NCBI GenBank assembly: GCA_017857395.1
Contig: JAFMDF010000047.1
Span: 1 to 41,991, forward strand
Source of the DNA: Bacteroidota bacterium
Lineage (GTDB): Bacteria; Bacteroidota; Bacteroidia; Chitinophagales; Saprospiraceae
Length of the DNA stretch: 41,991 nt
Reading direction: 5' to 3'
A program made the position numbers and the translations under genes. Under the pieces are notes generated by a model that worked only from the letters and a program-made list of their open reading frames with translations, was not told the DNA's origin and searched no databases. How positions within the stretch are numbered: the stretch's first letter is position 1; each line of letters begins with the position of its first letter. Of this stretch, positions 40,701 through 41,991 are shown one piece after another.

Positions 40701-41969
40701 ATACCAAGCATCCTTTGGTTTGAAATTATTAAATTGTGTTTCCAATAAACCTGCACTAGTAAAAACTGTACAAAATGGCCCTGTACAAGCATCCCTTAAA
40801 TCAAAAATCATCGCCTTATCAAACCCTGCTGCGATGACTTCTAAATAAGAACGAACTAGCCATTGGCCTTGTACTTGATACTGGGTAAAATTACCAATAG
40901 TCGGCACACTAATGGGAGAATTATTATTGGTATCATACCCGAATTCGGATAACCATAATTCTGTTCCTGGCATTAAAGAATCTCGATAAGCCACAAAAGT
41001 TGCCAGAAAATCTCTCAAACCACCTTCTTCTGGACTAATACCACTAGTTGATTGATTGAAATCTGGATTGTTTCCTAAATAATTATGGATATTGATGACA
41101 TCAAATGGTAACGGTGCATTGGCAGGTCGATTCATTTTAGACCAAGTAACGATTCGTCGAATATAATCGAGATTGGCATCTTCCAATCCACTCATCACTA
41201 CTTTCATGCTTGGGTCTGCATTCTTGATACCGACGGAACTAATCATTTGACTAGGATTATCGGGGTCTGCTACTAATCCTAAAGTTTGGGCATGACCATC
41301 ATAATCTGCACTTAACATGGCAGCATATTCTTCTGGAGAGAAGATGCCATTTTGGTCAGGTTCATTCCAGTTTTCTAAATAATTGATAAAACCCAAACCT
41401 GTAACTGCTAATTCATCAGGGGTTAATCTAGGAGCGATTAAAGCATTTTGTCTATTGGAATTAAAGACCGTATTTCCGTAGCGGGCTGCATATTGGTATA
41501 AATAGGCGGCGTGGGCAATATAAGAACTAGGCATTAAAGGGTTATCTCCTCCAACAACTGGTTTTTGTGCTAAAATCAATTCTGCATTTGGGTCATCTTG
41601 ACTTAAAAAAGGGTTGACGATTTGAGGAATACTTCTTAATGTTACAGGGCTGATAGCCAATCCATTACCATTAATTTCGCTATAAAAATCATCAAACTGA
41701 ATATAGTCAATATAATTAGGATTCCAGCTATATTGATTGTTTGGATAATTAGGAGAAGCATTGCCATTATTTGGAAAACCTTCATTGAAAACCCATGGAT
41801 GGAATTCTCTAACTATCCCAACTGCTTTCATTCTTGCAATAGGGTCTTGTCCACGAGTGGTTACTCCCATAAATTGGTCCACTGTTATTTGAGAAAATAC
41901 AGGAAGGTATAAAAACATAAAAAGCATAGCCATTCCCCACCTTATGGCAACGACAAAGTGATTAGTCAT
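37755..41969 (-). CDS. secreted clan GH-A glycoside hydrolase with discoidin-like and FN3 repeats
   Basis: A 1404-residue secreted protein (signal peptide 1-26, ending PVFSQ). Residues 30-530 look like a TIM-barrel glycoside hydrolase of clan GH-A: ENWN202-E203-PD fits the acid/base and LWLSE342-FGYD the nucleophile, with INIHNYLG between them. After it come fibronectin type III-like segments and three related discoidin-like modules of about 150 residues, each with a RLVDEQT- or RLFDES-type start, WGFDF/WGEDY, a YNLDTIFLFD-like strand and an RYLRF end. A poly-Asp linker precedes the third module. No T9SS C-terminal signal is evident. Substrate polysaccharide unknown. Confidence 0.8.
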   Translation of the reverse strand: MTNHFVVAIRWGMAMLFMFLYLPVFSQITVDQFMGVTTRGQDPIARMKAVGIVREFHPWVFNEGFPNNGNASPNYPNNQYSWNPNYIDYIQFDDFYSEINGNGLAISPVTLRSIPQIVNPFLSQDDPNAELILAQKPVVGGDNPLMPSSYIAHAAYLYQYAARYGNTVFNSNRQNALIAPRLTPDELAVTGLGFINYLENWNEPDQNGIFSPEEYAAMLSADYDGHAQTLGLVADPDNPSQMISSVGIKNADPSMKVVMSGLEDANLDYIRRIVTWSKMNRPANAPLPFDVINIHNYLGNNPDFNQSTSGISPEEGGLRDFLATFVAYRDSLMPGTELWLSEFGYDTNNNSPISVPTIGNFTQYQVQGQWLVRSYLEVIAAGFDKAMIFDLRDACTGPFCTVFTSAGLLETQFNNFKPKDAWYYVYTMKNVMTDMVFDADLSTCSDLSCPRVYRFLDPNNANKRIYAVWNPTSDGSTININLSLEGATTATLVELGAPSIKGISSPLTGISPTITVSESPVFVIVGDNNYVSGTGCTSNLTVTNQTCGSLKVNWDAPNGVDKFQLWYMEGNQIASDFSLNSATLVADEIPANVLTYTIAGLTPNTPLTLFLIPEGVAIAASNPNTAAICTFQTSTLSVENTCIIPLDASMIFDPFLSLQNATRLVDEQTNLDPFCNPNLAPNTFWGFDFPADQSMTQERLSLDLGAYYDMEVLALYDGGGIGVLEIQTANSPNGPWTTIRTYPTISTNDWQYFTNLFPTNQPIRYLRFIASADDMVQLGELFLCGEVSTFTQDLAPGIVQEAIITANSCNSITIDIVAPFDRDIASYKVVYNGNNEQNFSFTGSEQQLVLNDLSDGDTFNFSIFTIDNIGQTSLPFSITGNTLPSAACIANCTPDCPTQLCLQASWITDLTPVKPNEYDPTRLVDEQTTAPICGDNTNPSNEWGFEFDPSDGVPPVIAQLDLQAVYNLDTIFLFDGNSAGIFIVEYLDNNGNWQTLFNYFTNTFNEWIPFEHPTIHARFLRITKVDNDANINEIVIHGSPFIPVNPPSGTINNLIANNITCTAANLNWTLPTNSNINHLKLVVTTTNSSVEMNLPAASSSLNLNDLLPNTVYECFLFAENTSTSPTELDIITFQTANNNCLNNNPPNTVAGLKASQIACNEIILSWAAPANREIAYYNLIVQPSNTNLSFRPLTTPIAFEVNNLLENTNYNFSLKAVAIDGQESPNQMISVTTLTANQCKDDDDDNDDDDDENCNPSCPSYICIEDDWINDITATEHLDARRLFDESNLGNPRCGEHGIPVSNWGEDYTPGLGPPPIIAIVDLQQLYNIAAIHLFDIESDGQFRVEYQNSNGNWVTITNYFTVKYRKWHELNNLDLAVRYLRFTKLQNSAKVGEVAIFGTPVND

Positions 41970-41991
41970 TAGTTTTTGTTTTTTATCTTAA

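Overview
The window is AT-rich DNA from a member of the Bacteroidota. Saprospiraceae or a close relative is my best guess, but that is inference. The signs are TAnnTTTG-type promoter boxes, almost no Shine-Dalgarno sequences, several lipoproteins with Bacteroidota-style lipoboxes, a TonB-dependent receptor, and protein families common in that phylum (DUF4272, DUF3604, a Lacal_2735-like small protein). Intergenic spaces are unusually rich in long, often nested, inverted repeats.

Layout. (1) 0.3-4.8 kb: a peroxiredoxin-like protein, then phosphatidylcholine synthase divergent from a CHT1-like choline/sodium symporter, followed by a DUF4272 protein. (2) 4.9-13.7 kb, minus strand: a TonB-dependent receptor, hypF, hypD, an unknown membrane protein, hypE and a HExxH peptidase. 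(3) 14.0-23.8 kb, plus strand: a [NiFe]-hydrogenase operon. It holds the small subunit, five tiny single-pass membrane proteins, the large subunit, a divergent maturation-protease homologue, a winged-helix/Cys-cluster protein, a Rieske-like protein, a canonical maturation protease and two related exported LolA/DUF6503-like proteins. It ends in a strong intrinsic terminator. (4) 23.8-25.1 kb: small accessory genes, one carrying an in-frame stop. (5) 25.1-27.9 kb, minus strand: two tandem TetR regulators, hypC and a CooC-like nickel ATPase. (6) 28.3-37.4 kb: a DUF3604 lipoprotein, a DUF1330 protein, a PPase-derived lipoprotein without active-site acids, type II glutamine synthetase with an extra helix-hairpin-helix domain, tyrS, tilS, a small protein and an SDR. 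(7) 37.8-42 kb: a 1404-residue secreted clan GH-A glycoside hydrolase with discoidin-like and fibronectin repeats.

How it fits together. The hydrogenase small subunit has no Tat signal and no C-terminal membrane helix, and the large-subunit signatures resemble the O2-tolerant, high-affinity group 1h/1l enzymes that scavenge trace H2. HypC/D/E/F build the Fe(CN)2CO site, the CooC-like ATPase may help deliver nickel (no hypA or hypB is present here), the M52 protease removes a 22-residue tail from the large subunit, and a HucE/HhyE-like Rieske protein is a candidate electron carrier to the quinone pool.

The most striking and possibly undescribed part is the set of five small membrane proteins between the two catalytic subunits. 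They fall into two families arranged A-A-B-A-B and could form a membrane scaffold or quinone conduit for an enzyme with no anchor of its own. Three near-identical 18-bp palindromes lie in the divergent promoter between this operon and the TonB receptor/hyp operon, suggesting that uptake, maturation and structural genes are controlled by one dimeric regulator, possibly one of the two TetR proteins.
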